Shown here: one piece after another, positions 1 to 10,771 of the stretch | Layout: every line of letters starts with the position of its first letter | Position numbering within the stretch: the first letter of the stretch is position 1 | Assembly (NCBI GenBank): GCA_905221605.1 | Contig: CAJNDS010000602.1 | Span: 864,351-928,350, forward strand | Reading direction: 5' to 3' | Origin: Symbiodinium natans | Taxonomy: Eukaryota; Sar; Dinophyceae; Suessiales; Symbiodiniaceae | DNA length: 64,000 nucleotides | The notes under the pieces: generated by a model | Database searches by the model: none | Seen by the model: only the letters and a program-made list of their open reading frames with translations | What the model was told of the DNA's origin: nothing | Position numbers and translations under genes: made by a program

Positions 1-878
1 AAGTCAAAGGCTGAGGCGGCTGAAGCTGACACAGTTTGACAAAAGGCTGACAATACCCATTCAAGCATCAAACAAGTTGAAGCATCTTGCAGCCCCCTCT
101 CGAAGCCCAAGTCCTACAGAGGACCCTCACAGCAAGGGCCCTGTGGAAGAGGCCCCCTGCACAGCACAGAGATCATCAGAGAGCTACACAGTGGTACTAG
201 GCAGAGCGGCAGACCTGAAATCATACTTCAGGGAATCTTCAGGGCTCTGAGGTCAGATGATGTCCTCAACCTCACAAGGCCCTTGCACAAGACTCAAGGT
301 CCCTAAGCACACCAGACATTTAGCGTCTCCGCGAATTACTTGTTATTACTTGTTATGTATGTCGTAGATGGTCGGGGTCTTCATGCTTCGGGTCAGCCAG
401 GGTGTCAGCGTTCGAAAGCGCAATGTTGAAGAAGTCTGCACCTTTTTTCGCGCAGCGCAGGGGTACTTCTCCACACTGGAAGAAGGAGGAGGAGATGGCG
501 GAGATGGAACAGAGGGAGAAGATATTGGGCTCTTCCTGTGCACGGCAGCGGGCTCCTTCCACGGCGGCTCGGAAAGAGTCTTCTGAAGGCTCGTTCCCAG
601 TTAGGTGCCTCACTCTCGGCCTCCCTCCCTCTGCCTCCCTCTCTTCTCTCCGGGGGTATTTTAACTTTTCAGCAGAAGAGATGCTTTGAGCATCGAAGGG
701 AGTTGGAAATGCGGGAAAGGACTGCTGCCTTGACATCTCCCATCTTTCAGCTCTAAGGCAGAAGTCCGGATTGCAGGCGTCAGTCTTGTGCTGACCTCGA
801 GTTGCAAACTACCTTTCAGCACAACTGCCACGACAAGGCAGGGCCGGCAGGGCCGAAGATGTTTCATGGGTTGACTTG
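1..878. other. Left-edge DNA, no supported gene
   Basis: Several short open frames overlap on both strands between about 350 and 750, but none shows a family motif, a consistent codon bias or a plausible splice context. I see no RNA gene or transposon end here. Confidence 0.4.
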
Positions 879-948
879 CGCTGTACTACGCTGTACTGCT
901 CTGTACTGGTACTGCTCTGTACTGCGCTGTACTACGCTGCACTGTGCA
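879..948. repeat. CTGTACT short tandem repeat
   Basis: About seven degenerate copies of a CTGTACTRCG/CTGTACTGCT word of 8-10 bp follow one another. The minus-strand reading gives a Q-Y-R-A-V-Q-R-S-type peptide repeat that is a by-product of the DNA repeat. No function is inferred. Confidence 0.7.
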
Positions 949-1178
949 GCTGTTATTTCTATTTGACAGAACAAGCGCGCCTTGAACTCAGACACCACAC
1001 GGTAGCTTTGCATTCTCACACCCCCCCGATCTCGCCAAGCCTCGGACACTAAACCGACCATTCAGACCACTTTTCTATGGTCTATGTGCCGTGAATTCGG
1101 AACCATTCTCTGTTAGACATTAAGAGTAAGTAGATATTGTAGGGTCACTCCACGGAGAGAGGACCTGTGTTATGACCT

Positions 1179-2018
1179 GTGCAGGTCGTCGGAGAGACCT
1201 GCGTTGTGACCTGCGCAGCAGGCTTCTACTTTGGTGGCTGGGGCGCACTATTTACCTGCGATGCCGGTGGATCTTTTCGCGGGGAGTTACCTTTTTGTCA
1301 ACCTGCTACCTGCGAAACGCTGTCAGATGATGCAACCCTCGTCTCCAAATGCTCTTCTGCAGCGACGGGTGAGAGCTGCAATATAGCATGCAGGCCAGGA
1401 TTCTATCAGAATTCATCAGCTCTGACGTGTGACGTCACCGGGAATTTGGTGGGGCAGCTTCCAATTTGTCGACCGAAGACGTGCGCAGCAGACCCAGTAT
1501 TGTTCAGCACCATGTACGACCACAACTGTGTGGCTCTTCCTGTCGGCCGGTCATGTAGTGTAGTTTGTGCCGGCGGTTATGAATCGGATGAAGGTGAACA
1601 AGGTGAGCAGTGGCAATGCGCACTCAATGATGCAAATCAGTCTGAAGATTCTGAACTGGTGCTCACTGGAAGACTTCCAAGCTGTCGTCCTGCGGCCTGT
1701 CATTCCGGCTATCCACTTCAAACCGCCGCTGCAAGAAACAACTGCACCCAGATGCTTACTGGTCAGATTTGTGTACAAAGCTGCGCTGATGGATATCTTC
1801 CAAGTGCGACCATCGTGGACACATTCCGCTGCAATCCTGACGGTATTCTGACCTCCATCTCCCACACAGTCTTGAATTGCCTTTTGACCGCATTGAGACG
1901 GTGTCTCTTGTTGGTTGGCTGTGGCTGGAGAAAGCTGGAGAATCTGCAGCCGAATAAAGCTGTGTGTTGGGGTGTTCATGTCTGTGCTGTACAGGCCGAG
2001 CGGCGACTTGCAACCTGA
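1179..2018 (+). CDS. Sushi/CCP-repeat protein, main coding piece
   Basis: This open stretch encodes at least four consecutive cysteine-rich modules of the complement-control (sushi/CCP) type, a domain normally found in extracellular adhesion or recognition proteins. Module 1 shows C8, C12, C27, C40 and C45 in the frame starting at 1179, with a GETCVVTCAAGF core and an LPFCQPATC end. The next modules repeat GESCNIAC/LPICRPKTC, GRSCSVVC/LPSCRPAAC and GQICVQSC. The module pattern stops near 1860 (frame end LTSIS), so the remaining frame to 2018 is probably intron or decayed sequence. There is no signal peptide or reliable ATG: the apparent start lies in TGTGCAG^GTCGTC, which reads as a 3' splice site near 1184, so this is likely an internal exon. 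Similar pieces continue to about 3005. Ligand and cellular role cannot be deduced. Confidence 0.75.
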   Translation: MQVVGETCVVTCAAGFYFGGWGALFTCDAGGSFRGELPFCQPATCETLSDDATLVSKCSSAATGESCNIACRPGFYQNSSALTCDVTGNLVGQLPICRPKTCAADPVLFSTMYDHNCVALPVGRSCSVVCAGGYESDEGEQGEQWQCALNDANQSEDSELVLTGRLPSCRPAACHSGYPLQTAAARNNCTQMLTGQICVQSCADGYLPSATIVDTFRCNPDGILTSISHTVLNCLLTALRRCLLLVGCGWRKLENLQPNKAVCWGVHVCAVQAERRLAT

Positions 2019-2473
2019 CAGATCTGACGTTTGTTGTGCCGGGCATAGCGACCACTTGTGCTGGTGTGCTTTGGCTGCATCCAAGCTACCGGAACCCCAA
2101 TTGAGGGATGCGATTGGCACACCGAGTCTCCCTACCAAGGGTGAACAAACACAGATTCACAGATTTGTCCAAGGAGGTGTTCATGCATAGTACCCCGACG
2201 CAACCCTTGCAACCCATCAAACTCGAAGAAAGCCCAGAAAGCCCAAACCGGATCAGCTGCATAGGATCGCATAGCCATTGGTGGACACAGGCTATTGCAG
2301 ACAAGCGGATGTACAGCCCTTTGTGCACATGCTTCGAAGCACACGATCGACTCACACGCCATCGCCCAAGGCCCCTGAATTGAGAACCATATCGAACCAT
2401 GCCAGAATCCTAGATGTTGTCCAATCTGAACCTTCTGCCTTGCTTGACTTCGCTCGTTGACCAGGAGATTGCG

Positions 2474-2590
2474 ATGAACACCAGCTGCTCCGCATTTTGC
2501 TCTCCAGGCTTTACTTTGAAAGGTCCAGTACAACATTGGAGTTGTACTGGGCCGGACAGCCACTTTTCTGCCGTTAGGTACACGATGGTA
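2474..2590 (+). CDS. Sushi/CCP module fragment, likely further exon
   Basis: The frame through this stretch reads NTSCSAFCSPGFTLKGP and then HWSCTGPDSHF, matching the C-x3-C-x-PGF and W-x-C spacing of the modules encoded upstream. It lies about 0.6 kb after the main piece in a different frame, as expected for a separate exon of the same plus-strand gene. Exact splice borders are not evident. It could also be a decayed duplicate module. Confidence 0.5.
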
Positions 2591-2759
2591 TGCGCAGCCG
2601 TGCAGCAATTGCAATGAGCATGGCATGGAGCATATCTCGCGAATGCGAAGGTGAACTGCCAGCCTTGTACGGCAGCGACCAGGAACCGGCTTGTCAATGG
2701 CCATGATCGCACATTCTTTGTGCGATGCAATACTGGATAGGCTAGTTTATGTAGGTGGT

Positions 2760-3010
2760 GCCGAGCATTCGAGCCGCGAGTCGCGCCTGTCGAGGAGGTT
2801 ACACTGCGGGGACATTTTCCTGTAGCTTGCATGCAGTCGTATGGCACCGGAGCTTCCAAGCAACATCCTTGCAATTTCGTTCATGTCAAAGCAATCATTG
2901 CACAAGTCTCAAGTTGTCAAGGCTTGCTCGCCAAACACGTGCGCCTACAACATCCCTTGGGAGATCGCATATGACCACAACTGTTCGGCAGTACCGATTC
3001 ATGGCCTCAT
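2760..3010 (+). CDS. Sushi/CCP module fragments, downstream
   Basis: Two neighbouring frames carry module-like pieces. One, near 2785-2825, reads ACRGGYTAGTFSC. The other, about 2919-3005, reads ACSPNTCAYNIP and then YDHNCSAVPIHG, which parallels the KTCAADPVLF and YDHNCVALPVG of the main piece about 1.4 kb upstream. The frame change between them implies either a short intron or decay. No terminal exon or polyadenylation context is recognisable. Confidence 0.45.
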
Positions 3011-3283
3011 AGGGTCACAGGCTCATATGAGTCATATGGGGTCTGGGTAATTATGTCTGTGCAGTCGACATCTCTGGAAATCGGCATGTGCTGTCGACAT
3101 TCCTTTTTTTGTTAAAGCTGACCCCAAACCCAGCCTAAGCTTTATGGCTTTGAAGATCTTTGAAGCTTTTTGCAGCTTCAGGTTAATTCAAGATTCCCAG
3201 GTGCTAGCGGCTTTCTGACCGGCCTCTGCTTCCCATCATAGGTTCATGTAGGTTCGTATATTGTCCACGGTCTTTCTTCTTGT

Positions 3284-4486
3284 GTGTGTCTCAGCTATAA
3301 ACGCTTGAGGGCGTCGGAGCTTCTGGAGCAACAATATCGAGAGTACACTTCCGCCCGAAAGAATCGCGAAGCAAGCGTAAGGCAGAAGCAACGGGGGGTT
3401 TCATGTCGTGCAGAAGCACATCTGCATGCGTTATGTATCGTTATGTTTGCGCACCAGGTTTGCGCTTCACTGGATGCGAGCTCTCGCCTTTCCCGCATCT
3501 CGAAGGTTTCTCCCACGAACTGCATTGCTCATGACGCGATGGGTATCCCGTTGAGGCGTTTTACTCACTTCACCCACACACAACACCCCCGCAACGCCGC
3601 CTTCTCAAACAAGCCACTCACGCCTCTGTCACGACCCCATCACCGCCTCAATGCTGGCCAGCCCCCCCCCCCCCCCCGCTTCGTGCCTATTTGCGGCATC
3701 GCGGCCCCGTCACACCCCTCGTCACGCACGCCCCCCATCATGCCCCAATCACGGCACCTTCGTGCCTATATATCTTATATATCTCAACAAGAGCTCAACA
3801 TCCGAGATGCTTTTGGCAAAAGCCAGTACGTAAGCAAAGCGAGTGAGCCAATGAGGAAGAGAGCGAGGAGAGGGAACACCTTTCCTCCCACGGTTCCAAG
3901 AAATGAGCCCTTGGGGAACGGCCTCGGGATTTGGACCAGAAGAAGTTTGGAAAATTCGGATTCTTGGGTGTTGTGTGCTGGTTGTTTACCTCAGAAGCAA
4001 TGTCCCAAAGCGCTGGAGGGATGCATGCTCCGATTACTTCTAGGTACTGCTCCCATAAGCTACCGCAACAAGGACTGGTTCCTTCTGCCTGGCTGCTTGC
4101 CGTGGAGAGAGCAACAGCAGCATACTTCGTTGCTTCGAAGATGGCGCGCTGCTAGGCGACATGCCTCTTTGCCACAAGGTGCAGCGTTGGGGAAACAGGG
4201 GCAAGTTAAGCAGGGAACGGCACGCCGACATTCCATTATGTCCCTTCTACAGATCGAAAGAGATAGGTTTTCAGGTGAGCTCAAGGTTGGAACGCTTCAC
4301 ATGGTTTTGACTTCACTCTTCAAACCAGCCTGGCGCATCTCAAAAACCAATCTCAAGGCCAAACCTTTACACAGCCGCAATGTCAATGCATCCTTTCTGC
4401 ATCGTGTGCTGCCATGTCGAGGCCAGATTGTTTCAATCTGCCACAATTTGTCAACAGGATCGGTGAAGCGTAAAGGGACTAAATGA
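3284..4486 (+). CDS. 400-codon open frame, hypothetical
   Basis: This is the longest uninterrupted frame in the window outside simple repeats, but it begins at a GTG rather than a good ATG. Its composition is not convincingly coding: it crosses a homopolymer C run near 3660-3680 (poly-proline) and a CACACAACACC-rich stretch, and no domain, signal peptide or membrane segment stands out. The middle is Arg/Lys-rich. It could be a chance open frame in GC-balanced DNA, or a lineage-specific gene. I do not recognise a family. Confidence 0.2.
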   Translation: MCLSYKRLRASELLEQQYREYTSARKNREASVRQKQRGVSCRAEAHLHALCIVMFAHQVCASLDASSRLSRISKVSPTNCIAHDAMGIPLRRFTHFTHTQHPRNAAFSNKPLTPLSRPHHRLNAGQPPPPPRFVPICGIAAPSHPSSRTPPIMPQSRHLRAYISYISQQELNIRDAFGKSQYVSKASEPMRKRARRGNTFPPTVPRNEPLGNGLGIWTRRSLENSDSWVLCAGCLPQKQCPKALEGCMLRLLLGTAPISYRNKDWFLLPGCLPWREQQQHTSLLRRWRAARRHASLPQGAALGKQGQVKQGTARRHSIMSLLQIERDRFSGELKVGTLHMVLTSLFKPAWRISKTNLKAKPLHSRNVNASFLHRVLPCRGQIVSICHNLSTGSVKRKGTK

Positions 4487-4586
4487 GTCGGCAAGACGAC
4501 CTTGACTACATTTGACTACCACAACTCTGGCGGCACGTGCAAATGGCTGGCCAGGCTTCTGATCTCCCCAGCATCGCGTGAGTGCA

Positions 4587-4638
4587 CATGTCGAATCATG
4601 TCGAATCATGTCGAATCGTGTCGAATCATGTCGAATCT
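4587..4638. repeat. TCGAATCATG 10-bp tandem repeat
   Basis: Five almost perfect head-to-tail copies of TCGAATCATG (one with G for A) are visible directly. Confidence 0.85.
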
Positions 4639-4639
4639 C

Positions 4640-7040
4640 ATGCGAGTCTCCAGCAGTTTCGACCTAAACTAAAAACTCCCGAGGATGCCACCAGGTATGG
4701 CCAGGTGATTTAGGAGCCTGAAATAAGTGCAGAGCGACAGTGCAGAAACCTCAACAAAAACTGCAGCATGCTGTAGCATCATGTATCTTGCAGGGTGGAT
4801 GCAAGGACTCAGGACCATTCCAGAGTCCAGGGAAATATGATGCGGCACATGAGCATTCGCAGACTACACGTTCAGCTGGACAGGAGGATCATAGGAGAAG
4901 ACTCAGTGAGAGGGGTGCAGGCTTGGGAGGGAAGCTGGTCACAAGCTGGACGTCAGGTTTCACCGGCGTCCTAGTCACACTACGGATATTCGTGTTCTAT
5001 TTGCTGCATGGCTCATGTAGGTTCATGTCGTAACGCAGGGTGATCTGCTGCGAAGCTTGCATTGCAGAGCCAGGTGCAGAGCTCGAGTGGAACCACCACC
5101 ACGTCAATGCATACAGCCAGCCCCCAAGATGTCTGTCACACCTGAAGCCATTGTTGAGAGCAGCACAACTGGGTGCCGAGCCGAGACGACGAGCACGCAG
5201 TTCAACGTTCTTACAGGAATGCTGGTGGTCCAAGCGCATCTCTGCAGCAAAATATCTGTCCAGCAGTCCTGTGCTGTGACCTGGTGTGCTTGTCACTACC
5301 AAAACACGTCGATATTAGGTTTCAACCCCTTGTGCATGTTAGGAAGAGCGACATCTCAAGCGCAACAAATGTTGCTTTAGGCAATTTTAGGCATGGGTTC
5401 TCAGTTCTCAGCCAAGGAGTTCTCTGAGCAGCATGGCGGATCCAGAGGTCCGAGCAGGAGCGCGTTCGTGTTTGCATTGTTGGTGCATTGTCCAATATCC
5501 AAGGTGCAATGCAGCTCCAACATATCCAACAGTTCGATGCTGGCAGGTTTGATACGTGCACTGGCGCAACTTCTTCAAGTAGGCCCCGAAGTCCTGGAGC
5601 TGGCAGTCGAGCCGATTCAGGCGGCATTCCGTGTATGACGGGGCAAATTCGCCAGTCATGTAGCATGCTGTCGCTCAGGTTTGTTCTGGCTTCGTAGACG
5701 TGGATTGCGCGTGTAGCAACATGCTGCAAACATGTCCTTGACTGGCGCTGCAGATTGGTGCTGAGGGCAGTGCTGACCAAGCCGAACTTCATTTCAGTTC
5801 AGCGGAGAGTTTGACCGCAATGCAGCTGGACGAACTCCAGCGCAAGTCGTTTGCGGAGGCACAGCTGGATATGATGCGGTTGCGTAACCATGTGCCGCTT
5901 TGTCATCTTGTCTGGCAGTCAGGTCAGAGATGCCATTGCGGCGGAGCTCGTGAACACGGAGGCAGGTCTTGTAATCTGGGAAGTTGGTTGAAGTGGCTTC
6001 AATGAGTCAGAGTGCTCCCCTATCGAGACCTGGGACCGATGTGTTCCGATGCCCGATAACTGAAGAGCTATCAATTGTTTGTTGGTTGTTTTTCAGTGTG
6101 TTGCCTCCCTCTAGGCTGGCATAGATGCTGTGGGTCCTCTGGTGGTGACCGTTCGCCTGCCAAATGAGACCCTGGAAGTCATCATAGCTCCGCTGGGGGC
6201 TTCACGGCCGAAAGTTGCTTTTATCACTCGCCCAGTGGGGCACAACTGATAAACTGATAAACATGGGGAGAGTATGCTTGACATAAATTGCAACTTGTCA
6301 AACAAGTTGTCAGTTGTGCCCATGTTGGCTTGAATGGCCATGTCCAGAAGCTGAGGTAAGCCCTCCAGACACATTGCCGCCTCCTGGCTAGCCTAAGCCC
6401 ATTCTCTCTGAGACCGTCTCGCTCTGTGTCTGGGCGGCCGGTTATGTCCTGGAGAAGCCAAGGTTAACAACTACGGTCAGTGCATCAGCAAGCCTCTTGC
6501 TGTGCTGCTGTGCTTGCGCAGGATGTTTCTGCAGATGCTTGGCTATAGCTACTCGTACTTGTGGGTTAGCTGCTTAGCTGAGTAGCCCGCAAAGACCGGT
6601 CGGATCTCTGAGACATGTGCCCGCCTGCTTCCATATTGGAAATCGGTATAACATCCCGTTTGTAGTTCATTGTAGTTATTCTTGTTTGAAGGCTTTTTCC
6701 GGAATCTCGTGAATCCCCCTGCCATCAGAGTTCGGTTTGAAAACGCGAGGATGTTCGGTAAGGATCTACCCTCCCGAGCACACGCTGGTCGCAACAACGC
6801 TGCAACAACCTCGCAATTTGCCTGTAATTAGGCGGCTGCGGGCTGCGGGGTCCGAACACACAGAATGGGAGGCGAATCAGTGCGCCGTTGCAAATCCAGT
6901 TTTGAGAAGCAATCCCTCAACCAGCCCACAGTGCCACCCAGCACGAAAACAACGTATGGACCCTCGAAAGCTCCATGAATCACCACGAAAAGTCACAAAA
7001 GCCGCCTGCAAGTCTCAGTGCCGCATCCTAATCATTTGTT
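4640..7040. other. 2.4 kb without a supported gene
   Basis: Open frames here are short and overlap on both strands (for example 5322-5792 minus and 5393-5638 plus) without motifs. Degraded exons cannot be excluded, but I see nothing I can name. Confidence 0.35.
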
Positions 7041-7048
7041 TCTTTTTT

Positions 7049-7505
7049 CCCCACCCTCGGTGTGGGGTTGTTAGAATTTAAGCTCAACTCTTCTCGCCCG
7101 GTCTACTTCTTGTCGCCCGGTCTATTCGTGGCTCAACCCACCAACCCCAGAGTGTCCTTGGAGTGCCCGAGTGTGCCTGGGGTGCCCAATCCCAGACTGT
7201 CTCTAGCGTGCCCAACCCCAAAGTGCTCCTGGAGTGCCGAACCGCAGGAATGCCCAACCCCAGAGTCTCCTGGAGAACCCAAAGTCTCCCTAAAGTGCCC
7301 TGAGTCTCCTAGTGGAGTGCCCAACCCCAGAGTCTCCTCAGAGTGCCCAACCCCAAATGAGTGCCCAACCCCAGCGTCTCCTGGAGTGTTGGAGTGCCCC
7401 GAATCTTCCTGGAGTGCCCAACCCCAGACTCTCCCTGGAGTGCCCAACCCCAGAGTCTCTTCAGGGTGCCCAACCCCAGAGCATCTCTACCCAGAGAGGG
7501 TGGGG
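7049..7505. mobile_element. MITE-like element, copy 1, with internal minisatellite
   Basis: The left end CCCCACCCTC (7049-7058) is inverted at the right end as GAGGGTGGGG (7496-7505). The left end continues into a small hairpin, CCCCACCCTCGGTGTGGGG. Between the ends are CTCGCCCGGTCTA words and then about fifteen degenerate ~26-bp units built on GAGTGCCCAACCCCAGAGT and CTCCCTGGA. A second copy with the same ends and interior lies at 10772-11199, and similarity continues outside the inverted ends (T-run on the left; ATGNTCGAAGTAAAA on the right). No transposase is encoded, so a non-autonomous mobile element is inferred. Repetitive peptides on both strands are by-products. Confidence 0.6.
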
Positions 7506-9057
7506 ATGGTCGAAGTAAAACTGTTTGTGTGTGTGTGTGTGCGCGCTTCGTAGGTGAAGCGGTTCTCATTGGGCATCAGGGTGTTCAGGGCGTCGTTGTC
7601 CAACTCACATCCGATGACATCCGATGACGTCAGTGACCGTCAGTGGTCACCGTGTCCGGGCTGGAGTGGAATAGGGGCAATCCTCGCTCACAGCTGCATG
7701 CGCCGGCCCCGAACGGTGGATGAAGCGGCAGCATCCGCCCAGGAAAGATCAAGAAGTATAGTGGAACAAAGACGGCCCATCAACTCGGAGTGCGTGACCA
7801 GTTGCAGAAACCCTAGGACTGGTGCGCAGAGTGCGCTGTACCGGGAGGAGTGGGTTGCAGGACATATCATGAAGTCCACTGTATGCCAGAAGGGTCGTCC
7901 TAGTTGCCCGTCTCCGAGTCTGAAAGCGGTTCCGGCACCCCACGCGCTGACGTATTGACACCGATCGTGCATTCTGACAACGCTGTTCTCAGTAAAAGTG
8001 TTGTCAGCCAACTGCGAACCACAACTTGCTCACAACCACTGGGGCGCACTGGAGCAGAGGCCCGGCCAGCGCAACGGCCATCTCGACTCAGCTTAACGCA
8101 GCCTTTTTGAGCTTTCTCTTTTGAAAATGCTCAATCTGAGCCTCCAAATTTCGCTAGCCGCTAGTCACATCATGGCTGGGTCTGCGTGGCAGTATGCTGG
8201 CATCTGGCATGCAATGCCAAAGCTTGTCAAACGTTCTGATGTTCCAAGGACAACGAATGCGCCAGGCACGGTCTCTGCCATTGCACTTGATCTCGGTCAG
8301 AAACAACATCCACTCCGAATGAAACATTCGAGACGTGCTCGCACTGCTGGTCAAACTCATGCCGATGCTGTAAGCCTTTGTCATACACCATCTACCTTTG
8401 AGCGAGAGCGATGATGTTGTGCAGGTCGCGGAGGGCAGCGGCTGCTCTTGTTTGTGTGCTGGTGTTCCGTGGCGGCAAGTACTGACCAGACACTTTCGAA
8501 GCTATTCTGGATCTATGAGTATGCGAAGCAACATGAAGGAACGCAAGAATCAAAAGGTCTGGATTGTCCAGATCTTCAGGGACTGGTGTCAGCCCAGAAG
8601 TCAAGCATCCGATATCTGGTTCAGTGACTTTCAGTGGCTAGTAAAGTCCCGGCCAGGCTTCCGATGATCATGCCGCCTCGTCAGAAGTAGCCAGTGATAT
8701 GCAGACATCTGTTGGTGAGGCAGGCTATCGTTGGTGAACTTGCCAAGTCCTTCTTCTCACAGTAGGTATGTCAGGTTGCAGAACAGCTGTAAGATGCTGT
8801 AACTAGGCATAACTAGGCCTAGTTGTCCGGTTTGATCCGGTTTGATTTGGTTGCCCATTCAAACTCGTTGATCCGTCGAGCGTCGAGAGTTTCCGGGCCC
8901 TGGCCTGGCACGCTGCGCAAAACTGGCCCTAAATTGCCTCAAAGCTCAATCTCAGAGTTCGAGCATGAGCATGTGCCAACAGTTGTACGGGGTGGTCTGG
9001 TGGCCACTACGCATGGAAGCTGTACGCTGTTTCCCAACGCTTGACTGTGGGGTGCAA
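7506..9057. other. 1.5 kb without a supported gene
   Basis: There is a short GT run just after the MITE-like element (7527-7542). Open frames of 60-135 codons overlap on both strands between 7554 and 8670 without family signal. Confidence 0.35.
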
Positions 9058-9385
9058 AGGCCACCCACATGAAGGGAGACAAAGGGAGACAAAGGGAGAC
9101 AAGACGCCCAGGAACCCGGCAAAGGCGACCCGCATTAAGGGACACAAAGGGAGGCCCACACCTGCATGAAGGGAGACCAAGGGAGACAAAGGCAGACAAG
9201 ACGCCCAGGAACCGGCAAAGGCCAAAGGGAGACAAAGGGAAACAAAGGAACACAAGACGCTCAGGAAGCCGGCAAAGACCACCCACATAAAGGGGACAAA
9301 GGGAGACAAAGGGAGACAAGAAGCCCAGCAACCCGGCAAAGGCCACCCACATGAAGGGAGACAAAGGGAGGCAAAGGGTCACGGG
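9058..9385. repeat. Composite AGGGAGACAA minisatellite
   Basis: About five higher-order units of roughly 60-95 bp are present. Each consists of CCACCCACATGAAGGGAGAC, one to three AAAGGGAGAC decamers, then AAGACGCCCAGGAACCCGGC. Unit length varies through gain and loss of decamers. Both strands stay open for about 110-150 codons because the units lack stops, giving repetitive peptides (for example FVSLCLPLSPF on the minus strand) that I do not treat as genes. Confidence 0.85.
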
Positions 9386-10771
9386 TTTCCTGGAGAGAGC
9401 AGGCTGTCAAAAGTCTGTGTGCGCTTTTGCCTGCCCACAGGCGACATCGGACAGCTGGGACTGGGAAGATGAAGGCAGCACATGGAGTGGTTTGTGAGCT
9501 ACTTGCTTCTTCGACTCGATCTGAAGTATACTAAGAAAGGCACAAGCATCGGCTGGGCTGCATTGAATAACGCCCTTTCGAGTTGGTTCACTTGGCACGC
9601 TCTGTGTTTTTGGGCGCATCTTGTGGCTGCTGACTGCGTCGTTCTGCCTCAAGCTCTATCAAGATAAACGCAGCTCACTGGAACAGGTGTCACGCGCACA
9701 CTACCTCCAAGTCGAGAGGTGACTGCAGGCACCTCCACGTATTCAGCCCGGCAGGTGTGGCAGTTCTAAGATGTTCTACATGAGTCCGATCATAAGTTCC
9801 AAACAGTTCCTGCATGTTCCTGTGTGTTCCTGCAGCATGCCGGCTTGAGTTTGGGAGACGGAAGACGGATGGGGACATGGATACGGCATGTGCTGAGCAA
9901 CCAACGACTGCTGCCAGCCATGATTGGGCTCCATCACCTTTACTCATACTGCTAGATTCTAACTAGATATGATAGTGTCCTTGCTAAAAGGCTGTTAAAC
10001 CCATTTGCAAACCCTGTCACCCCAGAGCCGCTTGAGAGCAAGTTCGCCGAGAGGTGTGGCTTTACCAAAAATTTTTTCGGGGATCCTGAGTTGTTGTGTG
10101 AAAAACACCCCGTCTGCACGGCCAGCCTTCCCATTCTGCGCATAGCTCCAGAATGGTTGAAAAGAGCGGTTTCCAGGCCGATTGGAACCAGTGTAAGTTT
10201 CAACTTTAACGAAACCTAGCTGACGGTGGTTCCACGGGACTTGCGCGAGTGCATCGATTCCAACAGCAGTCTCCCGGGACTTGCTCGGCGATCCAGTGAC
10301 CCGGACTTTGCATGCCCCATGCCCTCATGCCCCAAAAAGACTTCTTTAGACCGCAATTCAAAAACCCTAAGCGCTACTCTGTTTTCTGACTGGCAGACAT
10401 GAATTCACATCCCGCCCTGTTGAACGAAGCGTGCAATGATTGGAGGTATCTCTTCATTGGTCATGTCCGCTGCGGGGTCAGGACAAGCTGCCGAACCCTC
10501 ACGCTTGCAGCAGTATTAAATACGGCCTTCTCACATCAGTTCCGTGAATTTGCAGGATGTCCAACACGTAGCCCTACCACCAAAGATCTGCGAGACACAG
10601 CAAGCAACTGCTACTCAGCTGAGATTAAAGTTTGTTTTGAGTCTTCTGATTGTGCTGCCTTGCAAGTCTTCCAGCATGCTCTTCGACTCTTGCCTAGATG
10701 ACACTGGGCTGGGAGTGCTACATGGAGAACACGCTGAGGCACCAGCCGAGTCTGTGTACTGCTTGATTTTT
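9386..10771. other. 1.4 kb without a supported gene
   Basis: Only short, unremarkable open frames are present. The stretch 10399-10700 is open on the plus strand for 100 codons but has no recognisable motif. Confidence 0.35.

Noticed and set aside
1551-2138. 195-codon minus-strand frame opposite the sushi gene
   Set aside because: It is the antisense shadow of the cysteine-rich coding sequence and has no motif of its own.
7133-7569. Repetitive Pro/Cys/Ser or Gly/His/Leu peptides in the MITE-like elements (also 10785-11468)
   Set aside because: Both strands are open because of the ~26-bp unit, unit boundaries shift frame between copies, and no initiation context is seen.
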